Positions 32,356-43,046 of a stretch of DNA of 64,000 nt are shown piece after piece. The notes beneath the pieces were generated by a model, which was not told the DNA's origin, made no database searches, and was given only the letters and a program-made list of their open reading frames with translations. Made by a program: the position numbers and the translations under genes. Each line of letters starts with the position of its first letter. Position 1 is the first letter of the stretch. Source of the stretch: Terfezia claveryi (taxonomy: Eukaryota > Ascomycota > Pezizomycetes > Pezizales > Pezizaceae); contig WHUX01000091.1 of NCBI GenBank assembly GCA_015179025.1, positions 1 to 64,000 on the forward strand. The letters are read 5' to 3'.

Positions 32356-33312
32356 CTAGTAGTAGTCCCTATCCATTAATATAACCTTCTCCCTGCTCCT
32401 CCTGGAACTACCACTAAAGCTTCGATGATGACCCCCTGCATGTGCTTCAGCAGCCACATACGACACACTGCCGCTCCTCCTGTGCGGGTTTAACCCCCCA
32501 TACGCGAATCGCTCTTCCTCCCTTCTGCGTACCACTTCCGCGCTCTCCAGCCTGCGAGCAGACCCACGCGGCTCGATATACCTAAAACTGGATCGCGGCT
32601 CTGACATTTCAACCTCAGACATGCGGCCGTTGGAGATAGACACATGGCTACGTCTGCCGGATGCGGCAAGCCGAGCCTTAGGACTATCAATATGTGAAAA
32701 ACGGGTGACGCTCTTCTCACGCTCGATTGAGCCGGAACGGCGACGGTATCGGTGCCGATGAGTTTTGACATATGGTTCCCCACCAGGGCCAATTACGATG
32801 TCGGGCTTGCTAGTCTTGCTGGTGCTGCTGGCTCTAACAACCCCTGAGTGGCTGCGCGAGCGGCTGTGGCTGCGGCTGCGGCCCGCCTCGGAACGGGAAC
32901 GCAGAATGCTTCCTTTGATGACTGTAGTTGTTACCTTACTATCACGGTCATAATCGTATCGCGAACCCCTATGCACATCACTAGCCCCACCATGAACGCT
33001 GTAAACATAATCGCCGCCCGATGAATGATAGTCTCTCTGCCGGCTGCGCCGGTCAGCATCAGCATCGTAAGTGTATCCACCGCCATTGCGGTATTCCGCT
33101 TCAACGAGGCTTTCTGAGCCAACATCATATACATAGTTGCCTTGGCCATGATGGTTGGTTGTAGCCACCAGGGAATTGTCGGTCTGTGGAGGTGGTAGAG
33201 GTGGTGCAGGTGGGATAGGCGTAATCACTGTCGTAGTTGTATCGGTATGGCGGTTTGCAAGCCGAGGGTGGATAACTTCTTCATCCTCGCGGCGAACGCG
33301 GATAAGGCACAT
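32356..33312 (-). CDS. conserved fungal hypothetical protein, Arg/Ser-rich
   Basis: A single-exon ORF of 318 aa from ATG 33312. It begins MCLIRVRREDEEVI, followed by a Pro/Thr stretch (TTTTVITPIPPAPPLPPP). Tyr-rich repeats follow: NYVYDVGS, GYTYDADA, DYVYSVHG. Then come Arg/Ser dipeptides (SRSHSRSRSHS), a basic block (KTHRHRYRRRSGS) and a C-terminal SGSSRRSREKVILMDRDYY. It has no signal peptide or membrane helix and looks largely disordered. An MC(L/I)-RVR start with a Tyr motif ladder is seen in other uncharacterised fungal proteins; this is memory, not a search. The function is unknown. RNA-binding or wall-associated roles would be speculation. Confidence 0.75.
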   Translation of the reverse strand: MCLIRVRREDEEVIHPRLANRHTDTTTTVITPIPPAPPLPPPQTDNSLVATTNHHGQGNYVYDVGSESLVEAEYRNGGGYTYDADADRRSRQRDYHSSGGDYVYSVHGGASDVHRGSRYDYDRDSKVTTTVIKGSILRSRSEAGRSRSHSRSRSHSGVVRASSTSKTSKPDIVIGPGGEPYVKTHRHRYRRRSGSIEREKSVTRFSHIDSPKARLAASGRRSHVSISNGRMSEVEMSEPRSSFRYIEPRGSARRLESAEVVRRREEERFAYGGLNPHRRSGSVSYVAAEAHAGGHHRSFSGSSRRSREKVILMDRDYY

Positions 33313-34597
33313 GACTCACTCAACGAATTGGTGGCAAGGGGTGTCGATGCGAAGGGAATTCAAACGTCTGGCGGGAGAGGGGTCTGGACTAAAACAAGTG
33401 GCAGACTGCCGATGCGCCCAAACGCCGAACGTTTTTAGTTGCGGACTGCGTCTATCAGTGCCCTCTCCAAATGAAGTGGATTGTCGATGACAGTACGGGA
33501 AAGCCACTGGTAAAGCCAGTCGAATAATCAGTAGCTGGGTGTCAACAGGCAAAGTAACGCGTACAAGCAAATTGTATCAGGATATCGCAAAGCTCAGATG
33601 CACAAACAGCTGACTCAGTTTGACGAAATCAAGATCTGCAGCTGACGTCTGAAAACAAAAATAAATATGACAAAAAAAAAGTGCATAATAGATAGCCGCC
33701 CGCGCATTGCAACTGCGAACAAAACCAGAATCCTTGTTTTCTAGGAGCTCCTTCCCCAGGATTATTGGTAAATGGATAGCCGGACAGTCAAAGCCAGATT
33801 CTGATATCACAGCTCTTTTGGAAGTTGAATAGAAAAACAATCTTCCCTGGGCTGCACAAGCAGGCTTGAATGACGACGGTGGATCTGCTCATGCACCTTT
33901 GTCTTATTCCCATGCACCGACAGGGACCGGGGATCGCTGTCTAGAAATGTTAGAAGCACACGAGACGATACCATTCGAGGTTCATAACTAGAGAATGTCG
34001 CTACTGCTGGGCTGTTCACGACAGCGCAGCTTGCGGAACTGCAGCTGAATTCTGGGGGAGAAAAGGAGGTCTTGTAAGGTACCGCTTGACATTTGAAGCA
34101 CCTATGCAATATGTATAGCCATTAGGAAAGAGGCAAGAAGTCTATTTGGGATGTTTGCATGGTTAAGTTGGGGGATACTTGAGATTGAAGGCAAAGTTGG
34201 CAGTACGTGGCCAGTATCTTTCGTTGATATCTCCTTTATAATCTCCATTGATGGCCCCATCGACCAACAGAGCATACCCTCGGCCAACTGAGCTAGTTCC
34301 AGAGACGGAGAAAAACTCCCAACTCTTATATTACAGCACACGTAATTATATGTGCACAGCACCAGTAAAAAAATAAATACATACTTTTTACCTGTAGGAG
34401 AAAAGTGAACAGGCGAAAGAAAGGTATTCCAAGGAAGCTTCATTTGAATCAATGAAGCTGAAGCTGTTGTACCTCCCTCGTGGGCGTAACTGGTCGACCA
34501 GTTGATAGATGTGATATCTATATCGTGCCCTAACTAATGGTTAGATAGTTCTGGCCACACCGGTGAGTGCTTCAAGAATGTTGGCTATACAATATAT
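33313..34597. other. no gene seen
   Basis: Upstream region of the 32356 gene and gene-free sequence. ORFs at 33577-34109 and 34102-34452 have no conserved text. Confidence 0.5.
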
Positions 34598-34624
34598 AGG
34601 CCCAGTAGTCTGGTTAGGGCCCAG
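34598..34624 (-). mobile_element. ultra-short insertion, 8-bp duplication
   Basis: AGGCCCAG (34598-34605) and GGGCCCAG (34617-34624) flank TAGTCTGGTTA (34606-34616), the reverse complement of TAACCAGACTA. 7 of 8 positions match. Confidence 0.75.
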
Positions 34625-34762
34625 ACGAGATGAAAGCACAAGGTACAGTACATACCAGACTTAACCAGAGCTATACAATACTTTTGAACCTTACGGATAG
34701 ATTGCTAGGTAATCTAACTGCATTAATAACTGTATATGTATATTCAGAAACTGTGAATACAG

Positions 34763-34790
34763 GGTAACCCTAGTCTGGACAAGGTAACCC
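34763..34790 (-). mobile_element. ultra-short insertion, perfect 8-bp duplication
   Basis: GGTAACCC (34763-34770) recurs exactly at 34783-34790. The insert TAGTCTGGACAA (34771-34782) reads TTGTCCAGACTA on the minus strand. Confidence 0.8.
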
Positions 34791-35243
34791 ATTTTCTCGG
34801 TTCTTTTGAATGACATGGTTATGAACAGCAAGACTAGCAACAGATGGTAGATAAAGGGCCAATGAAGGATCACTTCACATCACGTGTGAGAGAATATGTC
34901 TGGACGTATGGAAGAACGAACGGATGTATGCGAGAATGCGCGGACGTTAAGAGAGGAAGAGGTATATGAGTCTGCTTGTCTGCCCTTTGAAAGGTGTTCC
35001 CAACCCTCTAAATATACACAGAAATAGGATGACGCAGTGAATATCACAACAAACACAATGATATGTGCTAGTTACGTGATAGCAAATACATAGATGCTGA
35101 GTTACTGTACATGTGACGGTATGCCGGTGTGTGCCGGTGTGCACAACAGGTTCACCGGTGATTTCCGTCTTGCCAAGCCAAGCCGAAAAAACTCCGAAAG
35201 CTCCGAACTCCCATGTCAAGTGGAGCACGTAAAACTTGCCCTA

Positions 35244-35278
35244 CTATACCTAACTGCGTAAAGCGCGATTATAGTCTA
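35244..35278. repeat. Fot1-like left TIR
   Basis: Exact inverse of 44840-44874 over 35 bp, preceded by the TA duplication. Confidence 0.92.
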
Positions 35279-35407
35279 ATCCCGACCAGCTTGATTCTGG
35301 ACTAAGGCTCGCTATAGGTAACGTTCTGTAAATTCTAGATTAGTATTGGATGATCGACTGGGCTTTAGATATAGAATACATACCACAAAGGTTTTAAAAA
35401 GACTGCG

Positions 35408-35661
35408 CTATTTCCTATATTTTGCTTGTTTTAAGGTTCTTGATCGAGCTATTTTGGCCCCACCACGTCCTCGAGTAGCCTTAGTACTCCATTTTGACTT
35501 TTTGGATGCCTCAGCATGCTCTCGAGCCTCTTTTGCCTTTTGTTCTTTAGCCAGCCTCTGTACCTCCCACTTTGCAGCAGCTGCAATACGAGCTTTCTTT
35601 TCTTCAACATAGGCTCGATCAAGGGTACGAGGACCTTGTAGCTGCTTTGTTGAAAGAGGTT
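35408..35661 (-). pseudogene. Fot1-like transposase, C-terminal part
   Basis: Continuation of the transposase left of the insertion site. It is a Lys/Arg/Glu-rich helix and basic tail (RTLDRAYVEEKKARIAAAAK; KWSTKATRGRGGAK) up to the stop at 35408-35410. This is the usual end of Fot1-type proteins. The other part starts at 43319 beyond the nested retrotransposon. Across the join, after removing one TTATT copy, the frame continues except for one TGA that fits an Arg codon. Confidence 0.75.
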
Positions 35662-35666
35662 TTATT

Positions 35667-35869
35667 TGTTACGGCTGAGATTATGCAGGCATGACTGGCG
35701 GCACCCGATGGTGGGTGGCCTGAAGGCAGCCCCGCTTTCTTATATATTGGCCCACTTCTTGTATCTAGTTCTTGTTCTCTAAGACTCGAGCGAAGTTTTG
35801 TATCGCTAGGTTACTTTGAATGAAGCTATTATTCTTCGCACATTGTGCACCCAGTTAGGCCCGAGCAAG
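35667..35869 (+). repeat. outer element 5' LTR, first 203 bp (U3-R)
   Basis: Identical to 43047-43249 except for two transitions (35694, 35808). It ends abruptly in ...CCGAGCAAG and passes into gypsy gag sequence. Confidence 0.9.
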
Positions 35870-36828
35870 CAGCAGGAGGTATACCACCACCTCCTCCACC
35901 ACCAGTCGAACAAAGACGACCCAGAGATCCCACTCCTCCACTTCCACCTCCAGTAGGACTAGGAATCTTTGAAGATAAGCAGATAGCAGGCAAAGCACCA
36001 CCCCCGAATAAATTCAAGGGAGAACGAACGCATCTCGAAGGCTGGATCCTTCAAATGGATGATTACTTTCTCATCACTCTCACCCGAAATGAAGACCAGA
36101 AGCTAGCATATGTTGGGTTGTCAATGGATGGAAAAGCATTAGATTGGTGGAAGGCTAACCGAGTTAAGTATCATACTTGGAAGGAGGTTAAGGAAGCCAT
36201 GGAACTATATTATGGGGACCACTACCAGGCAGATCGAGCGTATCATGACCTAGCAGCATTAAAAAAGACTGGTTCTATCTTGGATTATCTAACGGAGGTA
36301 GATAGGCTTAACAATTATGCCAAACTATCTGAGATGCAGGTCATCAATATTATAATCTCCAATCTTCCCCATGAGCTCCGCAAATCAATGGCTCACTATA
36401 AAAACCTTCGCACCTTCCCACATCAATGGAGACAGAAACTTATCGAGATGGATATCATCAGTACTGAATTCCAGAGCCGAAACCGCCAAACTGCCACTGC
36501 CCCATCAATAACTAGGAAGCGCCCCTTAGATATAGGAACACAACTCCGAGGAACAGCTCCTACCTCCTACAATAATACTCGCATCCCCTCTCCAATATAT
36601 AAAAGTAGAATACAGGAAGGACGATGTATGAAATGTGGGAGAACCGATCATAAGGCAAAAGAGTGTACATATGGGAAGCATGCCTCTGAACCTTATTCCT
36701 ATAAACCAAAAACTACCACTAGTACAAGCCAGGCGCTTGTACCAGCCAACAAGAAAGCTCGAACAGATAAAGGACAACTTCGGATTACAGAGCTTGGTTC
36801 CGAAGGAGAAGAGTCGGGAAACGAGTAA
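35870..36828 (+). pseudogene. gypsy Gag, C-terminal part
   Basis: The frame is open from the LTR junction to TAA 36826-36828; the GTG at 35845 seen upstream is LTR sequence and not a real start. It has a Pro-rich stretch (IPPPPPPPVEQRRPR), the capsid-like segment (KFKGERTHLEGWILQMDDYF..., KALDWWKANRV), NLPHELRKSMAHYKNL, and a zinc knuckle CMKCGRTDHKAKEC near residue 265. The N-terminal half of the same Gag appears to be at 41093-41859. The 3' end overlaps pol by a -1 frameshift signal. Confidence 0.8.
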
Positions 36829-36860
36829 GGAGTACATCACCTACCGTCGGACGTACTCCT
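36816..36860 (+). promoter_or_regulatory. -1 ribosomal frameshift signal between gag and pol
   Basis: The heptamer GGGAAAC (36816-36822) is in the correct phase (G GGA AAC in the gag frame), 3 bases before the gag TAA. After a 5-nt spacer an 8-bp perfect stem can form: AGGAGTAC (36828-36835) with GTACTCCT (36853-36860). The -1 frame entered at 36822 is the pol frame. GGGAAAC is a known retroviral slippery site. Use here is inferred. Confidence 0.85.
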
Positions 36861-39800
36861 AGACATTCACCTCTCCTGACGGTCCAGATTTTTATTGCTG
36901 GGGAAGAAGTTGAAGCAGTGGTAGACTGTGGAGCTAGTGCTCCAGTTGTTGGAAAAAGATTAGCAGTCAAGTTGGGAATTTGGAAAAGAGCCAGGGAAGT
37001 TAAGGTTAGGCAGGGAGATGGATCTCGAATTTCTGGAGGAAAATATGTGGTTAATACTAAGTTTGATATGTTGGATTCTTCTTCTCGTTTTTTGGGTAAG
37101 TTCAAGATGGATGCCGAAATTTTGGATATTGGGAAGAAGGATGTTATCTTGGGCTTGTCTTGGTTGGAAGAAAATGGATTTTCGGTGGATACTCAGGACA
37201 GGTGCCTGAGACAGGTCTCTACAGGTTTGATTATCCCGTGTTCCGTTAGATGGATTCCTACTGTTTCTGTTCTTGAAGTTGAAGAGCCACTAGAGGATGG
37301 CGAGATCGTGCTTATTATTGACGCAAGCGAACGATACTCTCGTTACGCACATTGCTTTACCGCAGAACAGGCAGCTAGACTCCCTGAACACAAGCCATGG
37401 GACCATGAAATCCCCCTCCAAGACCCAACCGCAAAGATACCATTCGGGGCTATCTACAAGACCACATGGGAGGAAGACGAAGCCCTTCAGAAGTACCTCG
37501 ATGAGAACCTTCCCACTACCAAAGTTCGACGCTCACGCTCCTCCGCTGGTGCTCCCATCCTATTTGTTCGAAAGAAAGATGGATCTTTAAGGCTATGTGT
37601 CGATTACCGAGCCCTTAATCGTCTCACCATACCAAACAAATACCCACTTCCTCTTATCTCCGAGTTGCTCGATAGAACTCGTGAAGGTAAATAGTTCACA
37701 CGATTGGACCTCAAAAATGGGTATAACCTCATCAGAATTGCACCAGGAGATGAATGGAAGACAGCATTCAGAACGAAAAAGGGACTATTCGAGTATACCG
37801 TGATGCCATTTGGGTTGACCAATGCTCCCGCTACATTTCAAGAGATGATGGATACGATCTTCAAGGATATGGAAGGATGTATCTGGTACTTGGACGACAT
37901 ACTCATCTATGGAGGTGAGACAGAGGAAGAACATCAACAAATAGTCGAAAAAGTTCTTCAGCAATGCATCCAACATGGGTTAGCTATTAACCTCATGAAG
38001 TCTGAGTTCCATGTCCAGGAGACCTTATTCCTCGGTCATATTATCAATGGTCAACACGTCCAAATGGATCCCTCTAAACTCGAAACCATGTCCAAGTGGC
38101 CTATTCCTACCAAAAAGAAAGAGGTTCAAGCATTCCTAGGCTTCGCCAACTACTACCGTCGATTCATTGCCAACTACAGTGCAAAGGCACGTCCCTTAAT
38201 CGACTTAACGAAAGATGTTCCTTTCAGTTGGGGACACGAGCAACAGCAAGCCTTTGATGACCTCCGGGAACGATTCCTCACTGCTCCTATCCTCACATAG
38301 TTTGACAGACAACTCGAGACAATCATAGAGACTGATGCTAGCAACCAAGCTATCGCTGGTATCCTCTCTCAGTATCATGTTGTCAATGGAGGAAAGCAGC
38401 TTCATCCTGTTGAATACCATGCAAAAACCCTCTCCGCAGCTCAATGCAACTGGCCTATTCATGATAAGGAGTTGTTTGCAATTGTGGATTGCTTCCGGAA
38501 GTGGCGAGATTGGTTGGTTGGCGTTTCAGTGAACGTCTATACAGACCACCAAGAGTTACAATATTTCAACACCAAACAGAAGCTCAACTCCCGTCAAGCT
38601 ACCTGGTACCTCCGCATGTCTGAGTTCATCTACAATATTCACTACAGACCCGGTTCGAAGATGGGCAAGCCTGATGGCCTGTCTAGACGTTCAGGGGAAG
38701 AGAAATCCAGCATGGATGCTAGATTTTTCGAAGATGGACAGCTAATGGTACTTGGAGAAGAGGATGAAGAGGAAGCCGAAGATGTTGAAGTGGAAGGAAT
38801 AGATGTGGCCAGATGGCAAAAGAAGGATGGACTATGGGTGGTACCCTCCGAGTTTAAGTTGGAAGTGCTAAGACAGCACCATGATAGTCAAGTGGCAGGA
38901 CATTGGGGAAGACATCGTACTCAAGAGCTAGTGTCAAGGAATTTTACGTGGGATAAGTGGCAGGAAGATATTGTGAATTATGTGGCAGGATGTACAAGTG
39001 TCAAAAAGCAAAGGCAGACAGGCATAGCAGGCAAACGAAGTTGGTACCGATGCCAACTGGAGAACGACCATTTGAGGAAATAGCTATGGACTTCGTTGGT
39101 GAGCTACCAGAGTCAGAAGGTTTCAATGCAATACTCGTTATCACGGACCGGTTTACAAAAGTACAACACTATATTCCGGCAAAGACTACATGGACAGCAT
39201 CCGATGTTGCTGACACCTATATTAACGAATATGGAGACTCTATGGCCTCCCCCGACATATCACCTCTGACCGTGGTCCACAGTTTGCTTCTAGATTCCTC
39301 AAGGAGCTTAACCAAAAGCTCAATATAACCCTCCGCCTCTCCACTGCCTATCACCCTCAGACCGATGGACTTGCTGAACGAGCAGTCCAAACACTTAAGC
39401 AGTACCTCCGCATCTACTGTCATGATAGGCAAGCTCGTTGGAAACAATGGCTACCCTTAGCTGAGTTTGCCTATAATACTGCCGCCCACTCTACCCATAA
39501 GTACTCCCCTTACCGAAGTCTGTATGGCTTCGACCCTCGCACCATTCACCTTTCAGATGACTATGAATTCTCCTCCCCCGCTGCAGAAGAATGGCTAGAC
39601 CGAATGACAACTGTACACAACCAAATTCATGATACCCTCAAGCAAATCAATCATAAAAGAAGTGCTATACACCTCGAAAAGGCACGCAGGTTTGCTATTG
39701 ACGATTGGGTATTGGTTGACCGCCGGAACCTACAGATACGAGCTGGGAACAACCGTTCCCTTACCAGCAAGTGGATAGGGCCCTACAAGGTCATTGAAGC

Positions 39801-40122
39801 TATTGGTTCACACGCATACAGGCTCGAAGTTCCACAAGGCACACGATGGCATAATGTTGTTCATGTTACCCTCCTAAAGCCATTCAGACGACGAGACGAA
39901 CCACAAGATATGGACGAAGATCAACCAGATATCTTCGAAGTCAAATCCATCGTGGACTCCCACAAGAATAGAGGAATAGTCAAGTATAGGGTGCGTTGGG
40001 AAGGATATACGGAGTTTGAAGACACTTGGGAGACCTTTGACAAGTTGGATAACTGCCCAGAGAAGCTCAGAGAGTACCGAGAGAAATTCCCCAATAAGCC
40101 ACGAGATGAAAGAGACGTCTGA
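36822..40122 (+). pseudogene. gypsy Pol with chromodomain integrase, four lesions
   Basis: After the frameshift site comes protease ([11 protein letters not shown], 36910). RT follows with [32 protein letters not shown] and the catalytic YLDD (37890). RNase H (IIETDASN, TDHQELQYF) comes next. Integrase has HHDSQVAGHW..C, D..D..E and a GPYKVIEA block, and a C-terminal chromodomain (KYRVRWEGYTEFEDTWETF, about 39990). Lesions: TAG at 37692 and TAG at 38298 (both fit CAG codons), and two single-base losses at about 38996 and about 39228, each in an A-run. The chromodomain places it among chromoviruses, which can target heterochromatin. All parts remain readable, so it is young. Confidence 0.88.
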
Positions 40123-40417
40123 GGTTTGGACCTACGTCCAGTGGTTTATGAGTGAAGACATGGTACCTTTTACCCTCCTACTCGTCGCCTTTTCCCTGTG
40201 GGTTTTTTGGCGAGAGGTTTGGTTTTTAACGGCCATGGTATGCATGTGTAGACACACCGGTCTTGTGGTACCCTGTCAGGGAGAGAGGTATCTAATGATG
40301 TTTGGTTAGTACCTAGCCACCGCCGTTACCTGAGTCTTTACTAAGTACTTGTTCCAAACCTAGGGTCAGGAGGAACTTGTATTCAGCTGTGGACAGCTGC
40401 CTGGAAACGGGGAGTAA
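40123..40417 (+). other. gypsy 3' untranslated region and polypurine tract
   Basis: Follows the pol stop. It ends GGAAACGGGGAGTAA (40403-40417), directly before the LTR, as a polypurine tract should. Phrases such as 'tttttccctgtggg' and 'gagaggtttggtttttaac' recur in altered form in the outer element (about 42595-42640), showing the two elements are related. Confidence 0.7.
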
Positions 40418-41034
40418 TGTTACGACTCAGGTAAGAGACCTACCCTCCACCGGGATAACCAATACCCTACTACATTGCTGACTGTGATGGCCTGATCACC
40501 CATACAGATGCGGGTAGTGCGTCGGGAGTGCAGACGTTAAAGGGATTGGGTAAAGGAAGTGTGTGTTCTCTGATATTGGATCTCATGCATGTATTCTCTT
40601 CAGTGTGTTTCTATGATGTTCTAATATATGACATTCCTATGTTGTTATTCATTGTATTCAAGCTTATCTCCTGTAAGACAGCCTGACTGCAAAGCGTTGT
40701 AGTTCGGGCTGCCTAATCAATGTATGTCAGCCTGCAGAGTTCCTAAACAGGAAGCGTCTTCCTGTTTTAGGCAGCTACCTGACGTCAGTACTACTAAGCC
40801 ATTATAGGAAGTGTCGTCAGATCTGATAATAGGTTATCAGATCAACGCTTCTATATAAGCTACCGCTTTTACATAGTTAATACAATAAGACCCAAGCGGT
40901 GTTCTAAGTCTCATATAGCTTTACTCTTATCGAGTTCGCATTACACCCGAGTTATAGCTGCGTTTATACTTTACTCCGCTACTATCTATCCGTTCCCCGA
41001 AAAGTATTCTCGTAGTTACAGCTCGCCTGTAACA
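40418..41034 (+). repeat. single internal LTR of the permuted gypsy element
   Basis: 617 bp starting TGTTACGAC and ending CCTGTAACA. It sits between the pol 3' UTR and the gag leader, so it serves as both 3' and 5' LTR. That is the structure of a one-LTR circle. TATATAA at 40852-40858 is its TATA box. It shares only its terminal bases with the outer LTR (TGTTACG..., ...TAACA). Confidence 0.85.
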
Positions 41035-41046
41035 TTACACCGCTTG
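40893..41046 (+). promoter_or_regulatory. self-priming pair: LTR R start and PBS
   Basis: CAAGCGGTGT (40893-40902), about 35 bp after the TATA box, is the exact complement of ACACCGCTTG (41037-41046), which begins 2 bases after the LTR. This is the arrangement of Tf1/sushi-type elements that prime reverse transcription from their own RNA 5' end. No tRNA-like PBS is seen. Confidence 0.7.
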
Positions 41047-41092
41047 TCTATACACCTCTATAGACACCAACACCCTACAATTCCCTACAACT

Positions 41093-41859
41093 ATGTCGAT
41101 GTTGAGAGGATTACTTGGTGAAGCCTCTGATGAGCCTATGGCTGACACTGACAATGATAGTGTTGTCCAGGCCCAGCAACGAGCTGAACAATTCATCGAG
41201 CAATACTATGCTCCCTCTTCTCAAATTCCACAATTTCAGGAACGCTGGGGCACCCCCCGTCAACAAATAGGACTCGAATCAATATCCTCCTCCTCTCCTG
41301 AACCTATTATACGATCAGTTGCCCCATCAGTAGCTCCATCTAATAATCCAGGACCCTCCACTAAGGGCAAGCGACCAGTAGCTCGCCACCAGACCCCCGT
41401 TGATCCTGGATATGCCGCCATGAAGGCACAAGTTCAGCGTTTAGAGGCAGAAAAGCAAGCTGCACTCGCACAGGTACAACAGCTACAACAGACACAGACA
41501 GCACACACCGAGTTCATTCAGCGAAGTGCAGCAGATATCCAGAATACAGCTAATGCTGCTGCCAACAAACATGCACAACTATCGAATGATACGCAAAGTG
41601 CACTCACACAAATCCAGAATCTTATTATTTCTGGACAAACAAACCAGACAAAAGAATTCCAGACAATCCACCACAACCTCCGATATCTCAAGGGACAAGC
41701 TGACTTCTACAATGATCAATACCAGCAACGGTTTGCTAGTATCGAAGGACAAATCAGTAGTATGAAAGGACAATTCACTAACTTTCAAGACCGACTTGAA
41801 AGGGTAGAACGTCGGGTACAGGCTCCTCAGCCTATACACCCTCCAGCAAATACAGCACA
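41093..41859 (+). pseudogene. gypsy Gag, N-terminal part
   Basis: ATG 41093 follows a short leader after the LTR and PBS. About 256 residues are open: an acidic start, a Ser/Pro stretch (SSSPEPIIRSVAPSVAPSNN), and then a long coiled coil (VQRLEAEKQAALAQVQQLQQ) with Gln/Asn-rich helices to the junction. The frame then runs on into outer-LTR sequence and stops at 41900-41902. If the join is placed at 41861, it enters the frame of the gag part at 35870. So these are most likely two halves of one Gag. Confidence 0.8.
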
Positions 41860-42012
41860 AAGACTCGAGCGAAGTTTTGTATCGCTGGGTTACTTTGAAT
41901 GAAGCTATTATTCTTCGCACATTGTGCACCCAGTTAGGCCCGAGCAAGTGATTTATCCCTATATATTGATATTCCGACAGATATCACCGTGATCGCTAGC
42001 TCGCCCCTAACA
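41860..42012 (+). repeat. outer element 5' LTR, last 153 bp (R-U5)
   Basis: Matches 43161-43313. Its first 89 bp duplicate the end of 35667-35869. It starts just at the position expected for the outer element's transcription start. Confidence 0.88.
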
Positions 42013-43046
42013 TTACTTCGCTTTGACAAAAGGGACCGGTGATTCTGGCTAATCACCCCTCCCTCGCTGACTACACTGTCGGACAGCCTGAATATGGCTA
42101 AAGAGATGTCGCTGGATTATTTGGCTATATGAGCGACGTCGGAAATAATTATTTTCCCCTCCTATTTGTTTATTAGCTTGTTTTAACCGACATACTAATC
42201 CTATATTGAGATCTCCGGATCTACTAAGTCTTAGATATCGAGCGACATGCTCAAACACCCCCTCGCCAGGCTTATAAGGCCCCGAACGAGCCTATAAGGC
42301 CCCGAACGAGCCTATAAGGCCCCGAACGAGCCTATAAGGCCCCGTCCGAGCTCAAAGCTCAAAAACCCCGATCGAGCTCAAAGCTCAAAAACCCCGATCG
42401 AGCTCAAAGCTCAAAAACCCCGATCGAGCTCAAAGCTCAAAAACCACGTTCGAGCTCGAAAGCTCAAAGACCCCCGCCTTGGGAAAAGACCCAAGCGAGT
42501 GCTACGAGCACACAAATGAACAAGACCCCCCCCTTGCACTGGCAAGTCGGGTTGGATAGCTGGGAAAGCATGCATTGAACCTTTTCCTGTGACGTTGGCT
42601 TTTTCCCACAGGGTTTTGCCGCGCAGAGGTTTTTAATGGCAATGGCATGTGGGAATACCCCCCCCCAATGAGATTACCCCGGATCTATGATCCTTCTGAT
42701 GTTCCGGATCTACGATCCATATATATGTTGCACCTCATGTTGAGATACTCGGATCAGTTGATCCACAGATGTTTATGTTCTGGCATGACGCCACGATGTT
42801 TGAGAGAATACCCCGTCCTTCCGAGCTACCTTACAAGCCCTTGCTGCCAGATGTTGAGGCTCTGTTCCACAGATGTATAACCCGAGGTCCTCAGTGATGT
42901 CTGAGTGGGTTAGTGGGCTCAGGATGATGTTGTATCCTGAGTGGGGACCCCGTGCCCTAATTGCTTGCCAATATGCATGCGCACGTGTAGGGGGTAGGGT
43001 GAGCGAAGTTGGTCGGTCGGGACGCCCTCTAGCAGAGGGGGAGTAA
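42013..43046 (+). other. non-coding interior of the small outer LTR element
   Basis: No ORF with features. ACTTCGCT (42015-42022) after the LTR is complementary to AGCGAAGT (43169-43176) in the LTR, a weaker version of the self-priming pair. A polypurine tract (GCAGAGGGGGAGTAA, 43032-43046) precedes the 3' LTR. It resembles a TRIM-type element mobilised in trans; unsplit it would be about 1.57 kb. Confidence 0.7.
42271..42469. repeat. two adjoining minisatellites
   Basis: A 20-bp unit (CCTATAAGGCCCCGAACGAG) occurs four times at 42271-42350. A 26-bp unit (ctcaaagctcaaaaaccccg + atcgag) follows at 42351, 42377, 42403 and 42429, with a partial fifth. Both contain a CGAxCGAG-like core. Confidence 0.92.

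Noticed and set aside
34262..34320. tRNA gene suggested by TAGCTCAGTTGG on the minus strand
   Set aside because: Only an A-box-like stretch; no B box, acceptor pairing or anticodon arm could be built.
35870..41859. Simple nested integration of a gypsy element in the outer LTR
   Set aside because: It would give a 4-6-bp duplication and two terminal LTRs; instead there is one internal LTR and an 89-bp overlap.
42271..42469. CRISPR array
   Set aside because: Units are contiguous tandem repeats without unique spacers, and the genome is eukaryotic.
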